Notes under the pieces: generated by a model
Told to the model about the DNA's origin: nothing
The model's database searches: none
Seen by the model: the letters and a program-made list of their open reading frames with translations, nothing else
Shown: piece after piece, positions 36,822-45,806 of the stretch
Layout: each line of letters starts with the position of its first letter
How positions within the stretch are numbered: position 1 is the first letter of the stretch
Position numbers and translations under genes: made by a program
Origin: an uncultured Clostridia bacterium
GTDB lineage: Bacteria; Bacillota; Clostridia; Christensenellales; UBA1242
Assembly (NCBI GenBank): GCA_934747385.1
Contig: CAKVGK010000004.1
Span: 1-61,673 of the forward strand
DNA length: 61,673 nucleotides
Direction of reading: 5' to 3'

Positions 36822-37349
36822 TTACACCTCCTCGTCTGGTACCATTTCGCCAGGTTCGCTTGCCTCAACAAACGAAATTAGCCTTATGCGTTCAACTTTG
36901 AAAAATTTGCCATATTTAAAACTATTAGATTTGTATTTGATATAAAAAGTGCCCTCTTCGTTGGACGTGTAACTACCGTCTGCATTTTTTGTTAAATTGG
37001 TTTCAATTTCAATGCTTTCTTGTTGGTCTTTGCCAAAGGATATAATCTTTACGCCTTGGTCGTAATACGATGATCCAATTTCAACTGAAATTTCATCTTT
37101 GCCAATAAGTTCAAAGCAATCGTTTTTACATATAATTTTTGTTGTGAGCCAGCCAGCGCCTGCACCAACTGCCAAAAATAGCAATGCCAAAATTATTGGC
37201 ACAAATCCAACTTTTTTAACCGACTTTTTAACTTTGTTTTGAGTTCGCTTGCTTGATTTTTTTGTTTGTTTTGGCTGTTTGTCTAAGCCAAAGTCCAAAT
37301 TTAATTTTGCCTTTTGTGTTGTTTTTGACGCGGTCTTTCTTGTTGCCAT
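36822..37349 (-). CDS. Lys-rich membrane-anchored protein with Ig-like domain
   Basis: A 175-aa protein. Residues 1-48 are very basic (many Lys and Thr), followed by one membrane segment (about 49-70). The outer domain begins KDEISVEIGSSYYDQGVKI, matching DUF5011-type bacterial Ig-like domains. AGGGG precedes the ATG. One base separates its stop from the start of the hydrolase gene, so the pair forms an operon and probably acts together at the cell surface. Confidence 0.7.
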   Translation of the reverse strand: MATRKTASKTTQKAKLNLDFGLDKQPKQTKKSSKRTQNKVKKSVKKVGFVPIILALLFLAVGAGAGWLTTKIICKNDCFELIGKDEISVEIGSSYYDQGVKIISFGKDQQESIEIETNLTKNADGSYTSNEEGTFYIKYKSNSFKYGKFFKVERIRLISFVEASEPGEMVPDEEV

Positions 37350-37389
37350 TGTTACCCCTTTTATGGTTATATTCTAGCAATAAAAGCAC

Positions 37390-37479
37390 AAAAAAAGAAA
37401 TGAATTCAAATTGTTTTGGAATTTTTAACCAAAATATTTTTGCTTTGGTTGTTTTAAGTATTACTAGAATTCATTTCTT
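37390..37479 (-). terminator. Long-stem terminator of the gltX operon
   Basis: A perfect 13-base inverted repeat (AAGAAATGAATTC and its complement, 37395-37407 and 37467-37479) with T run on the minus strand. The 59-base loop contains a second hairpin with AACCAAA and TTTGGTT arms. Confidence 0.75.
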
Positions 37480-37486
37480 ATCTTTA

Positions 37487-39157
37487 TTAAAATGACGCTG
37501 TCACAACCTCAATTAAATTTTGCAAGCGTTTTTTGCATTCGTCAACGCCAAGTACTTTCATAATTGAGTATAGTTCTGGGCTATTTTCGCGCCCAGTGAT
37601 TGCAATGCGCACAAATTTTGCGCAATCACTAACACTGCCCGCATATGCGTCTGGTTGTTGTTTGTAAGTTTTGTTGTCAACAAACAAATGTTTAAGCGCA
37701 AGTTGTTTTAAGTTTTCAAACCATGCTTGATTGTTTTCCTGTTCGCAATAATTTGCACAATATTCTTTTAAGAATTCCACCAAATTGCCGCGTTTGACTG
37801 AGTCATAGTTCAAATTTTCAAAATTTGGCTTAAAAGAAGGCAAAATATAATTATACAATTCCACAATTTCACTGAAATAAGTTATGTCTTTACGAGGGCG
37901 CTCTCCGCCGCGGTCGATTGACAAAATGGCAATCAAAATGTTTTTGTTGTTTTTTATGATTTCATAATCATTTTCATTCCACTCTTTTGCCCAATTCAGT
38001 GCATTTTCATAAACCTGTTCCGCACTCATGCGAGAAATTATCGTTTTTGAAATATCATCAATTTTTGCAAAGTCAAACATAGGATTTGTTACACCAATTT
38101 TGCTTAAACTGAACGGGAAATCAGTGTATGGCAGAGTAGGGTTTTGTTTGCGCCACAACTCAAAATCGCTGTTGAGCAAATTTAAAAGATATTCAACAAC
38201 AGCATTGGTTGGATAGCCTTTTTTAAGAAAGAAACGCACATCCGCAAATGGGTCTTTACGCTTGCTTATCTTGCGTTTATTACCATTTTCATCAAGCACA
38301 CAAATGTTTGGAGTGTGTGCATATTTAAAAGGTTTAAACCCAAATTTGTGAGCGATTTCCAAATGTACAGGCAGAGATTGGAACCATTCCTGCCCACGAA
38401 TGACTGTTGTTGTTCCCATAAGAGTGTCGTCCACAACATGCGCAAAAGCATAAACAGGAATGCCATTTGATTTAATAAGTACATCATCTTTGGCATTTTC
38501 GCGCACTTCTTTTTTGCCCTTAATGCGGTCGTTCACTTGGTGAGTAACGTTTGCGTCACCAGTTGAAAGTAACCTCAAAGCAAAAGGTTTGCCCTCTCTT
38601 AAATTCTGCTTAATTTCTTCCAAACTCAAATTTCTGCATGGGTCTTTAACTTCCAAATCTGAGTTTTCTTCCAACTCTTCTTCGCGTTTCTTTAAAATTT
38701 CCGCTTTGTCTGCCAACGCGCCACAAAAGCAAGGGAATGCTCCGCCTCGTTTAACAAGTTCATGAGCAAAAGCACGATAAATTTCAAGTCTTTTAGATTG
38801 AACATATGGTCCATATTCGCCCAATTCTGGCAAATTGTCACCTCTATAACCCTCATCTGCCACAAGCCCGAATTTGTTTAACATATCATAAGCAATTTGC
38901 CCCGCGTTTTCAACTTCACGCTTATTGTCCGTATCCTCCAAACGTAAATAAAACACTCCATTTGTTGCTCTTGCCAAAGATGAATGCACAACCGCCTGAT
39001 AAAGTTGACCAATATGCAAATATCCTGTTGGGCTTGGTGCCAAACGTGTTACTTCGCCTGCGACATTGCGTGGCTTATATTTGTTTAAGTAAAAAGTTGT
39101 ATCCAAAACATTAGGATACAACAAATCTGCCAATTCGCTAAATTCTTGCTCTGTCAT
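37487..39157 (-). CDS. gltX: Glutamyl-tRNA synthetase
   Basis: A 556-aa class I synthetase that charges tRNA-Glu. It has HIGH-type HIGQ near residue 46 in LAPSPTGYLHIGQL, the signature RLEDTDNKR, and KMSKS-type KISKR near 297. It is longer than the usual bacterial enzyme (about 480 aa), with insertions around the zinc-binding region, which has CFCG. AGGAG before the ATG at 39157 sets the start. The upstream lipoprotein gene ends two bases before it. It is the last gene of a three-gene transcript. Confidence 0.93.
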   Translation of the reverse strand: MTEQEFSELADLLYPNVLDTTFYLNKYKPRNVAGEVTRLAPSPTGYLHIGQLYQAVVHSSLARATNGVFYLRLEDTDNKREVENAGQIAYDMLNKFGLVADEGYRGDNLPELGEYGPYVQSKRLEIYRAFAHELVKRGGAFPCFCGALADKAEILKKREEELEENSDLEVKDPCRNLSLEEIKQNLREGKPFALRLLSTGDANVTHQVNDRIKGKKEVRENAKDDVLIKSNGIPVYAFAHVVDDTLMGTTTVIRGQEWFQSLPVHLEIAHKFGFKPFKYAHTPNICVLDENGNKRKISKRKDPFADVRFFLKKGYPTNAVVEYLLNLLNSDFELWRKQNPTLPYTDFPFSLSKIGVTNPMFDFAKIDDISKTIISRMSAEQVYENALNWAKEWNENDYEIIKNNKNILIAILSIDRGGERPRKDITYFSEIVELYNYILPSFKPNFENLNYDSVKRGNLVEFLKEYCANYCEQENNQAWFENLKQLALKHLFVDNKTYKQQPDAYAGSVSDCAKFVRIAITGRENSPELYSIMKVLGVDECKKRLQNLIEVVTASF

Positions 39158-39158
39158 T

Positions 39159-40289
39159 TTAAACTCCTGCATTATTAATAATGTTGATAATATTAATTAA
39201 AACTTTGCTATATTCACTAACAATATAGTTGTGGTTTTCAATCATTTTTACACAAAACTTTTCGTAATCAGTTGCATTTGGATCAACCCTCTTTTCCGCA
39301 TATACAACTTCGTTAATTGCTGTGTGATAAATTGCAAGGTCGTTGTTCATTATTATTTGAATGTTAGACATTGCAACACTTTCCTCATAAAATTTGAGTT
39401 TTAAGTTTGCATTGCTGTTGATAACTGCCATTTTAGTTGGCAATTGTTCATCAAAAGTGCTGTCCAACGTAATGCTTGAAATGGCTGCCAAAAAACTGCG
39501 GAAGTTAGCGTCTGGCTTGTTATAATTTGAGCCTGACTTACTCAAGAAATATTCTGTTAAAACATTGCCTCTAACATAAGTGTTGAAATAAGCACGAGTT
39601 AAATTCAATGCTTGATAATCTGTTTGACTTTTGAAGTTAACCATGGTTTTATTTGCGTCAAAAGTTTCAAGAGAGTATTTTGAATAGTCGTCAAAAGCCC
39701 CTGTTAAAGCGTTGTTAAAATAAATGTTTGCCAAATCGAAATTATATTTTAACGCAGCAGTGATTAACCAATCGTAAGAATTGAACAGCGCTTTATACGC
39801 TTCAACACAATAATTTAAGTTATATTCTTGGTTACTATCGTATTCAAATTGAACAATTCTTGCCAAAGAACCAACATGGTCATCAACATTTTTAACCGCT
39901 TGTTTGAATGTTTTGAAATCGTTGTCAATTGTTTGCTTGGTTGCCTCATCCACTTTGATAGCTTGTTTTGAGCATAAATCAAGGTAAGAATACGCAAAAC
40001 TCATGGAATATTGCAACAATGGATTGTAAAAATCATTCAAGCGAGTGTAAGGCTCCACTGTGTTGATAACATTTTCAAGATAAGCATAACCATCTTTTTT
40101 ATAGTTACCATAATTGAAAACAATTTTGTCTGCAGAAAGTGTTGCAGAGGCACACCCATCAGCCACAGTTTCATATGTTGGTTTTAAATTTGAAAGGTTA
40201 TAATCTTTCTTTTTGCTGCACGCCGAAAAACAAACAACACTCAAAAGTGTTAACGCACAAACCAAAACTGCTGACAAAAATTTTTTCAT
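39159..40289 (-). CDS. Hypothetical lipoprotein
   Basis: A 376-aa lipoprotein with lipobox CFSAC (Cys24). The rest is largely alpha-helical and rich in Tyr, Asn and Asp. I know no family. AAGGA precedes the ATG. It lies 12 bases after the leaderless-promoter gene and directly before gltX. Its helical make-up resembles that of the preceding protein, and the two may be distant partners at the cell surface. Confidence 0.7.
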   Translation of the reverse strand: MKKFLSAVLVCALTLLSVVCFSACSKKKDYNLSNLKPTYETVADGCASATLSADKIVFNYGNYKKDGYAYLENVINTVEPYTRLNDFYNPLLQYSMSFAYSYLDLCSKQAIKVDEATKQTIDNDFKTFKQAVKNVDDHVGSLARIVQFEYDSNQEYNLNYCVEAYKALFNSYDWLITAALKYNFDLANIYFNNALTGAFDDYSKYSLETFDANKTMVNFKSQTDYQALNLTRAYFNTYVRGNVLTEYFLSKSGSNYNKPDANFRSFLAAISSITLDSTFDEQLPTKMAVINSNANLKLKFYEESVAMSNIQIIMNNDLAIYHTAINEVVYAEKRVDPNATDYEKFCVKMIENHNYIVSEYSKVLINIINIINNAGV

Positions 40290-40301
40290 ATTTTCCTTTG
40301 T

Positions 40302-41129
40302 TTAAATTCCTAAAATCTGCAAGAGATAATAACTTGCAATCAATTCATTGGTTGAAGAATTTGAGTTTGCAACATTCAAATTTGATTTTAAGTTTGCCGC
40401 AAATTCATTTTTATTGCAAGAAGCATATTTTTCAATAAATTTATTTGTTACGCTTGCAAAATTTCCGCCCACATTCACTGTTTGCAAATAGCCGTTTGTC
40501 AGGGTGAAATGGCTTTGCATGTAACTTAAATTTTCTAAATTATTTGAGTTTTCAATTTTAAGCCCTTTCAAACTCAACTTAACAACATTTGCATAAACGT
40601 CAATAACCGAAAACTTGACGTCAATTGAAGACGTGTTGGTTTCATTCACCACGTTATCTTTAACAAGCAAAACAAGTTCTGCACTTTGAGCAACATGGTC
40701 TGCAAATGCTTCATACAAATCGTCCGCTCCTAGAACTTTGTCAAACGCGTCAGTTTGACTTTTAATGTTGTATTCTTCAATCATCAACTTCAAATTGGCA
40801 CTGCTGGAATTGAGACTTGTAATTTTGTCACAAATCTTGCGTTCTGCACTGGAGTTTTTGAAATTAAGCAAATATGAATTAATGCAAAACAAAGAATCTT
40901 GCATGTCTTGATAACTATTTATGATAAGATTAAAGCGATCACCGCCAGTTGTGGCAATGTTGCGCATGTTAATGACCAATTCTTTTTGAGAAGCACCATA
41001 CACAAATTGATTGACAGATTTAAAAGCAGAATCTGCCTTGTTCAAATTGACAAAAAACAAATAACTTGTTCCGCCAACGGCAGCCAAACACAAAATTATT
41101 ATAAAAATTGTTTTTAATGCTTTCCTCAT
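40302..41129 (-). CDS. Hypothetical membrane-anchored protein
   Basis: A 275-aa protein with one N-terminal membrane segment (residues about 5-24) and a helical outer region rich in Asn and Ser. Family unknown. The start at 41129 is chosen because a consensus promoter ends seven bases before this ATG; the longer frame to 41165 would run through the promoter. With no ribosome site, it should be read from a leaderless mRNA. It heads the operon with the 376-aa lipoprotein and gltX. Confidence 0.65.
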   Translation of the reverse strand: MRKALKTIFIIILCLAAVGGTSYLFFVNLNKADSAFKSVNQFVYGASQKELVINMRNIATTGGDRFNLIINSYQDMQDSLFCINSYLLNFKNSSAERKICDKITSLNSSSANLKLMIEEYNIKSQTDAFDKVLGADDLYEAFADHVAQSAELVLLVKDNVVNETNTSSIDVKFSVIDVYANVVKLSLKGLKIENSNNLENLSYMQSHFTLTNGYLQTVNVGGNFASVTNKFIEKYASCNKNEFAANLKSNLNVANSNSSTNELIASYYLLQILGI

Positions 41130-41136
41130 ATTTTTA

Positions 41137-41165
41137 ATTATATAATTAATAGCTTTGGTTGTCAA
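41137..41165 (-). promoter_or_regulatory. Consensus leaderless promoter of gltX operon
   Basis: TTGACA, 17 bases, TATAAT on the minus strand: a full match to the sigma-A consensus. Seven bases separate the -10 box from ATG, so the RNA should begin at the start codon. Confidence 0.85.
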
Positions 41166-41210
41166 ATATTAATTAAGTAATATTTTCAAATTTAAAAATT
41201 AAAGCAAAAG

Positions 41211-41240
41211 AAAAAACCGAGTGCTTTTGCATTCGGCTTT
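41211..41240 (-). terminator. Terminator
   Basis: CCGAATGC and GCACTCGG arms (one mismatch) with an AAAA loop and six T on the minus strand, after the 105-aa gene. Confidence 0.75.
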
Positions 41241-41245
41241 TCGCT

Positions 41246-41563
41246 TTAAAGTTTTATTAATGGAATGATTACGCCAATAACAACAACAAGCAAACTGAGT
41301 ACGTATAAAACTTTCCACACTGGTTGCTTTTTGGCAACATAACGCCAAGCCAAAACAGCAACAATGCAAATCATGATTGCAGTTGCAACACCTTGCAAAG
41401 CTACGATGATTTTTGCATTAACACCGACCAATGCAAGAATCAAAGAAACTAAATACAAAATAGCAACAGCAACAATAACATAAAGTGAAATTTTGTTAAT
41501 GCCCCAAGCGGAACTTTTTGTTGTGTTAGTTTTGGTTGTTTTTGTGTTTTTCTTTTCTGCCAT
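41246..41563 (-). CDS. Small three-span membrane protein
   Basis: A 105-aa protein: a Lys/Thr-rich N-terminus of about 20 residues, then three membrane segments. Family unknown. GGAGG precedes the ATG and a terminator follows, so it is a single-gene unit. Confidence 0.7.
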   Translation of the reverse strand: MAEKKNTKTTKTNTTKSSAWGINKISLYVIVAVAILYLVSLILALVGVNAKIIVALQGVATAIMICIVAVLAWRYVAKKQPVWKVLYVLSLLVVVIGVIIPLIKL

Positions 41564-41714
41564 AACACTTCCTCCTTGATTAAAATTTTATAATTTTTTT
41601 TGTCTCAAAGTCAAACATTAAAAAATACTTTATTAAAAAAATATTGAAAATTTTTAAAAATATGGCAAAAAACTGATAAAAATTAACATTTTTTTAACAT
41701 TTTAAAAATTTTAT

Positions 41715-41743
41715 TTGAAAATTAAAAAAATAAATGTTACAAT
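41715..41743 (+). promoter_or_regulatory. Leaderless promoter of SDR gene
   Basis: TTGAAA, 17 bases, TACAAT with extended TGT, then six bases (TAGATC) and ATG. Confidence 0.8.
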
Positions 41744-41749
41744 TAGATC

Positions 41750-42478
41750 ATGAAAAATATTTTAATAACAGGAGCAAGTGGCGGCATAGGGATTGAAATT
41801 GCAAGCCAACTTGCAAAGAACAACAATAAGTTATTTTTGATTTACCATCAAAACGATGCTGAATTGAAAATGCTTAAAAAAACAAAATCAAAAAATTGCA
41901 AAATTCAAATTTTTAAATGCGACCTAACAAACGAAAATAGCGTTAACACCCTTGTCGAAGGAATTATTGCAAGCAACCACAAAATTGACTGCTTAATCAA
42001 TTGTGCTGGCGTGAGCAAGGTTCAACAAATTCAAGATATAACCGAACAGGATTTTGATTATATTTTTAACAACAACGTCAAAACAACCGTGAATGTTATC
42101 AAAGCTGTTGTTCCACACATGATAAGTGAAAAATCAGGCAAAATTATCAACATTTCATCTGTCTGGGGCATTGTTGGTGCAAGCACTGAAAGTTTGTATT
42201 CTGCATCAAAAGGTGCAATCAACGCTTTAACTTTGTCACTAGCAAAAGAGTTAGGATTAAGTGGAATTGCTGTTAATGCAATTTGCCCTGGGTTTATTGA
42301 CACAAAAATGAATAGCATGTTTTCAGAGCAAGACAAAAAATTAGTTGCAAACGAAACACCTCTGCAGCGTTTGGGTAAACCTAAAGACATTGCTGGTTTG
42401 GTTGAATTTTTGATTTCCAGAAAATCCTCTTTTATAACTGGTCAAATTATAAGAGTGGACGGCGGTTGGACATTATAA
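41750..42478 (+). CDS. SDR-family oxidoreductase, FabG-like
   Basis: A 242-aa short-chain dehydrogenase. It has the nucleotide motif TGASGGIG at residues 7-14, NCAG near 83, catalytic Ser in INISS and the YxxxK pair in YSASKGA. The NAICPGFIDTKM and VDGGWTL segments are typical of 3-oxoacyl-ACP reductases. It could serve fatty acid synthesis or reduce another carbonyl substrate; there are no fab neighbours. No ribosome site is present; predicted leaderless start at 41750. Confidence 0.88.
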   Translation: MKNILITGASGGIGIEIASQLAKNNNKLFLIYHQNDAELKMLKKTKSKNCKIQIFKCDLTNENSVNTLVEGIIASNHKIDCLINCAGVSKVQQIQDITEQDFDYIFNNNVKTTVNVIKAVVPHMISEKSGKIINISSVWGIVGASTESLYSASKGAINALTLSLAKELGLSGIAVNAICPGFIDTKMNSMFSEQDKKLVANETPLQRLGKPKDIAGLVEFLISRKSSFITGQIIRVDGGWTL

Positions 42479-42488
42479 AAATTTACAT

Positions 42489-42517
42489 AAAAAAGCAGGC
42501 TTTTCCCTGCTTTTTTC
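42489..42517. terminator. Bidirectional terminator
   Basis: AAGCAGG and CCTGCTT arms with T runs on both strands, between convergent genes. Confidence 0.88.
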
Positions 42518-42522
42518 ATTAA

Positions 42523-42960
42523 TTATTTTTGTTCAATTTCTTCTTGCTCTGTGCTATGTTTAACAACAGATTCACCAGCAAACCAGCATGCTATCATGTA
42601 ACCAGATGAGATGAGCGAAATGATTGCTGTTGAAAGGTATGTGTTAAAGAAAGCGGGATTGATGCCAGCTGTTGTTGCGTTTAAGCAGTACAAAAGCATA
42701 GTCATCAAAGCTGCAAGCAAACTTAAAACATAAACGATAAAGCCAGATATTGTTTTTGCTTGGCGTGTGCATGTGCAAATTATGTCAAATACAATAACAC
42801 CAATAACAAGGCCTACCCAAGCGTAATAAATGATTTTTGCCCAAACTGGAAGACCGTTAATAACCAAGGCAAACACAAAGAAACCAGATGCCCCAATTGC
42901 CAAAGCCACTAAAGTGTAATAGACAATTATTGACAATATCTTTTTATTGAAAACACTCAT
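42523..42960 (-). CDS. Small four-span membrane protein
   Basis: A 145-aa protein with four hydrophobic segments and a charged C-terminus (STEQEEIEQK). Family unknown. GGAGG precedes the ATG. It lies 64 bases after the P-type ATPase gene on the same strand and may be co-transcribed with it. Confidence 0.7.
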   Translation of the reverse strand: MSVFNKKILSIIVYYTLVALAIGASGFFVFALVINGLPVWAKIIYYAWVGLVIGVIVFDIICTCTRQAKTISGFIVYVLSLLAALMTMLLYCLNATTAGINPAFFNTYLSTAIISLISSGYMIACWFAGESVVKHSTEQEEIEQK

Positions 42961-43024
42961 TTTAACCTCCTTGTAATATTTTTCACAAGTTGAGTGTTTT
43001 TATTCAAAAGGCTGTTTTTTAATC

Positions 43025-45652
43025 TTATTTGAATGCCAATCTATTTTTGAAATATCTTTTTCTTGGGCCTGACTGATTTGACAAAACGCATTTGAAAAGT
43101 TCGCACGCAGGAATAATTAATATTGAAGCTATTATAACCAAAATCCATTGAGAAGCATTTAAAGGGGTCAACCCAAACAAAGGATAGACAAATGGAACGC
43201 AAGCAACAAACAAATTCAAAATCATTGTTATGCTGAAACACAAATTGAAAACTTTGTTGTCAAAAAGGTTTTTTCTGCTCAAGTTGTTGTTTGTTTTGCA
43301 GTTAATGCTATGCAATGTTTGCATGAAAATGATTGTGAAGAAAACCATTGTGCTAGCCTTTTCTGGTGCATAACACAAAACCCCAACAACAAACACAACC
43401 ATAACAATAAATGTTTGCAAAATTGACTGATAAATTATTGCAACGCCTACTTTTCCACTAAACAGCCCATTTCGCTTATCTCTTGGCGGAGAAAGCATAA
43501 CTTCAGGTTCAACCTTTTCCATGCCCAAAGCGAATGCGGGCAAGCTGTCGGTTACCAGGTTTATAAACAACATTTGAACAGGCAACAAAAATGTGAAATG
43601 AGGAAAAATCATCAACGAAATCAGCATTCCAAACACTTCAACGCAATTGGTGGAAATCAAAAATTGCAAAGCCTTTTGAATGTTGCTATAAACTTTTCTA
43701 CCCTCTTCCACTGCAATAATTATTGACGAAAAATTGTCATCTGTAACCACCATGTCTGCCACATTTTTAACCACGTCTGTGCCGGATTTGCCCATTCCAA
43801 CACCAATGTCTGCAATCTTTAAACTTGGTGCATCGTTAACGCCATCGCCCGTCATTGCAACAATTTTCTTTAAGTTTTTGAAGGCTTGAACAATCCTAAC
43901 TTTATGCTCTGGGCTAACACGCGCAAAAACAGAATAATGTCCACACACTTTAACAAGTTCTGAGTTTGTTAATTTATCAATTTCCGCACCCGTCATTACC
44001 TCGTTAATGCAGGAAGCAATGCCCAATTGTTTTGCAATTGCAAAAGCAGTGCGTTTATGGTCACCTGTTATCATAACTGGTTTCAAACCCGCCTTAACAC
44101 ATTTTTCAATACTTGCCTCAACCTCTGGACGAGGATTATCCATCATGCCAGACAAACCCAAAAACACTAATTCTTCTTCAATGTCGATGTTTGGATTAAA
44201 CACGTCAAAAGTTTTGCAAGCAAACGCCATAACGCGGTAGGCTTTGTCGCTCATATCGTTGTTAACAATGTTCAATTTTTCACGAAGTTGCTTGGTTAAC
44301 GGTTGAATTTTTCCGTCAATCATAATTTTTGTGCACTTGTTTAAAACAACTTCTGGAGCACCTTTAACATAACTTTTTAACCCGTCTTCGTTAACAATAA
44401 CGCTCATCATTTTGCGGTTGGAATTGAATGGTATTTCATGAACAATTTTCATTTTTGTCATTTTGTTGCAAGACAAAGCAAACTCATATATGGCAGCCTC
44501 TGTTGGCTCACCCACCACCTTTTTATTTTCCAACTTTGCGTCGTTACAATTAACCATACACTTAAGCATTTCCTCAAAAGCGCGGCTAGACTTTTCATTT
44601 GTTTGCCAATTTGAATAAGTTTCCACAACCTGTATTTTGTTCATTGTTAATGTGCCAGTTTTGTCCGTACAAATAACCTCGCAACTGCCCAAAGTTTCCA
44701 CAGCATTTAAGTGACGAATGATACATTTTCGCTTAGCTAATTGCTGAACACCCAGAGCCAAAATGATTGTTATAACAGCAGGCAAACTTTCAGGGATTGC
44801 CGCCACCGCCAAGGAAACAGATATCATAATCGCATTCATCACTCCATTGCCAACAATCAATTCAAAAACTAAAATTAAAGCACAAATTGCCAAAACTGTC
44901 CAAGTTATGATTTTGCCAATTTTATCTATGGATTTTTGTAATGGAGTGGTTTCTTTTTTTGTGTTGAACAAAATGTTTGCAATCTTGCCAATTTCAGTGT
45001 TGTTTGCTGTTGCAACCACAACGCCTGTTGCTTTCCCACGCACAATCATACTTCCCGAATAAACCATGTTTTTACGTTCTGCCAAAGGTGTTCCCTCTGG
45101 CAAAATCACATTTGAATTCTTTTCAACAGGCACGCTTTCGCCAGTCAGTAAACTTTCATCACATGCCAAATTGTTGTCATAAATCAGCCTAATATCTGCC
45201 TGTGCAATGTTGCCTGCTTCAAGTTCTACAATATCGCCTGGAACAAGGAGGGTGCTGTCAATGTTAATAATCACGCCTCCACGCCAAACTTTAACATTAG
45301 TTTTGCAAAACTTTTGCAAATCGTCAATGCAGGCTTGCGCTTTGCTTTCTTGCAACACACCAATAATTGCATTCATGAAGACGATAAATAAAATAACAAA
45401 TCCTTCAAACAAGTCGCCATATTGCTTGTGCACCAGCGCAATCGAAATTGAAACAACGGCGGACACTAACAATATTGCAACCATTATATTTAAAAACTGC
45501 TTAAAAAAGCATTTAATAAACGATTGCTTCTTTGCTTTTTTAAGTTCGTTTACTCCATACTCTTTTTTTAATTGCTCTACCTGTTTTTGACTCAGCCCTT
45601 TGAGATTTGAATTCAATTTTTTTAACGTTTCTTCAACACTTAATTTAAACAT
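43025..45652 (-). CDS. Calcium-type P-type ATPase
   Basis: An 875-aa cation pump. In order: cation ATPase N-terminal helix pair, actuator domain with TGES near 171, the M4 ion-site motif PESLP, phosphorylation site DKTGTLT near 330, KGAPE, TGDHKRTAFAIAKQLG and GDGVNDAPSL near 604. Six C-terminal membrane helices follow, including NLVTDSLPAFALG. The pattern is that of the SERCA/PMCA-like P2 group, which exports Ca2+ (Mn2+ possible). The PESLP motif differs from the eukaryotic SERCA PEGLP by one residue. GAGAGGAAA precedes the ATG. Confidence 0.93.
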   Translation of the reverse strand: MFKLSVEETLKKLNSNLKGLSQKQVEQLKKEYGVNELKKAKKQSFIKCFFKQFLNIMVAILLVSAVVSISIALVHKQYGDLFEGFVILFIVFMNAIIGVLQESKAQACIDDLQKFCKTNVKVWRGGVIINIDSTLLVPGDIVELEAGNIAQADIRLIYDNNLACDESLLTGESVPVEKNSNVILPEGTPLAERKNMVYSGSMIVRGKATGVVVATANNTEIGKIANILFNTKKETTPLQKSIDKIGKIITWTVLAICALILVFELIVGNGVMNAIMISVSLAVAAIPESLPAVITIILALGVQQLAKRKCIIRHLNAVETLGSCEVICTDKTGTLTMNKIQVVETYSNWQTNEKSSRAFEEMLKCMVNCNDAKLENKKVVGEPTEAAIYEFALSCNKMTKMKIVHEIPFNSNRKMMSVIVNEDGLKSYVKGAPEVVLNKCTKIMIDGKIQPLTKQLREKLNIVNNDMSDKAYRVMAFACKTFDVFNPNIDIEEELVFLGLSGMMDNPRPEVEASIEKCVKAGLKPVMITGDHKRTAFAIAKQLGIASCINEVMTGAEIDKLTNSELVKVCGHYSVFARVSPEHKVRIVQAFKNLKKIVAMTGDGVNDAPSLKIADIGVGMGKSGTDVVKNVADMVVTDDNFSSIIIAVEEGRKVYSNIQKALQFLISTNCVEVFGMLISLMIFPHFTFLLPVQMLFINLVTDSLPAFALGMEKVEPEVMLSPPRDKRNGLFSGKVGVAIIYQSILQTFIVMVVFVVGVLCYAPEKASTMVFFTIIFMQTLHSINCKTNNNLSRKNLFDNKVFNLCFSITMILNLFVACVPFVYPLFGLTPLNASQWILVIIASILIIPACELFKCVLSNQSGPRKRYFKNRLAFK

Positions 45653-45767
45653 ATTTCCTCTCTATAATCTTATTGTGAGGAAAGGAATAATATAACAAAG
45701 TTGTAAGTTTGCTTTTTTGAGAAAAATGTAATTTTTTTACTAATTTCAACAAAACTTTCAGTAAGCA

Positions 45768-45796
45768 TTGAAAAATAAAATTTATTGTGCTAGAAT
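45768..45796 (+). promoter_or_regulatory. Promoter of relA with very short leader
   Basis: TTGAAA, 17 bases, TAGAAT with extended TGC. Ten bases separate the -10 box from ATG, so the leader is about four bases. Confidence 0.75.
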
Positions 45797-45806
45797 ATAT
45801 AACAGT

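Noticed and set aside
41130..41165. N-terminal extension MTTKAINYIIKN of the 275-aa protein
   Set aside because: The extension overlaps a full-consensus promoter for the same gene.
45768..45806. Earlier start for RelA giving 13 more residues
   Set aside because: The added stretch coincides with the -35 to -10 promoter region, and the next ATG fits the family.
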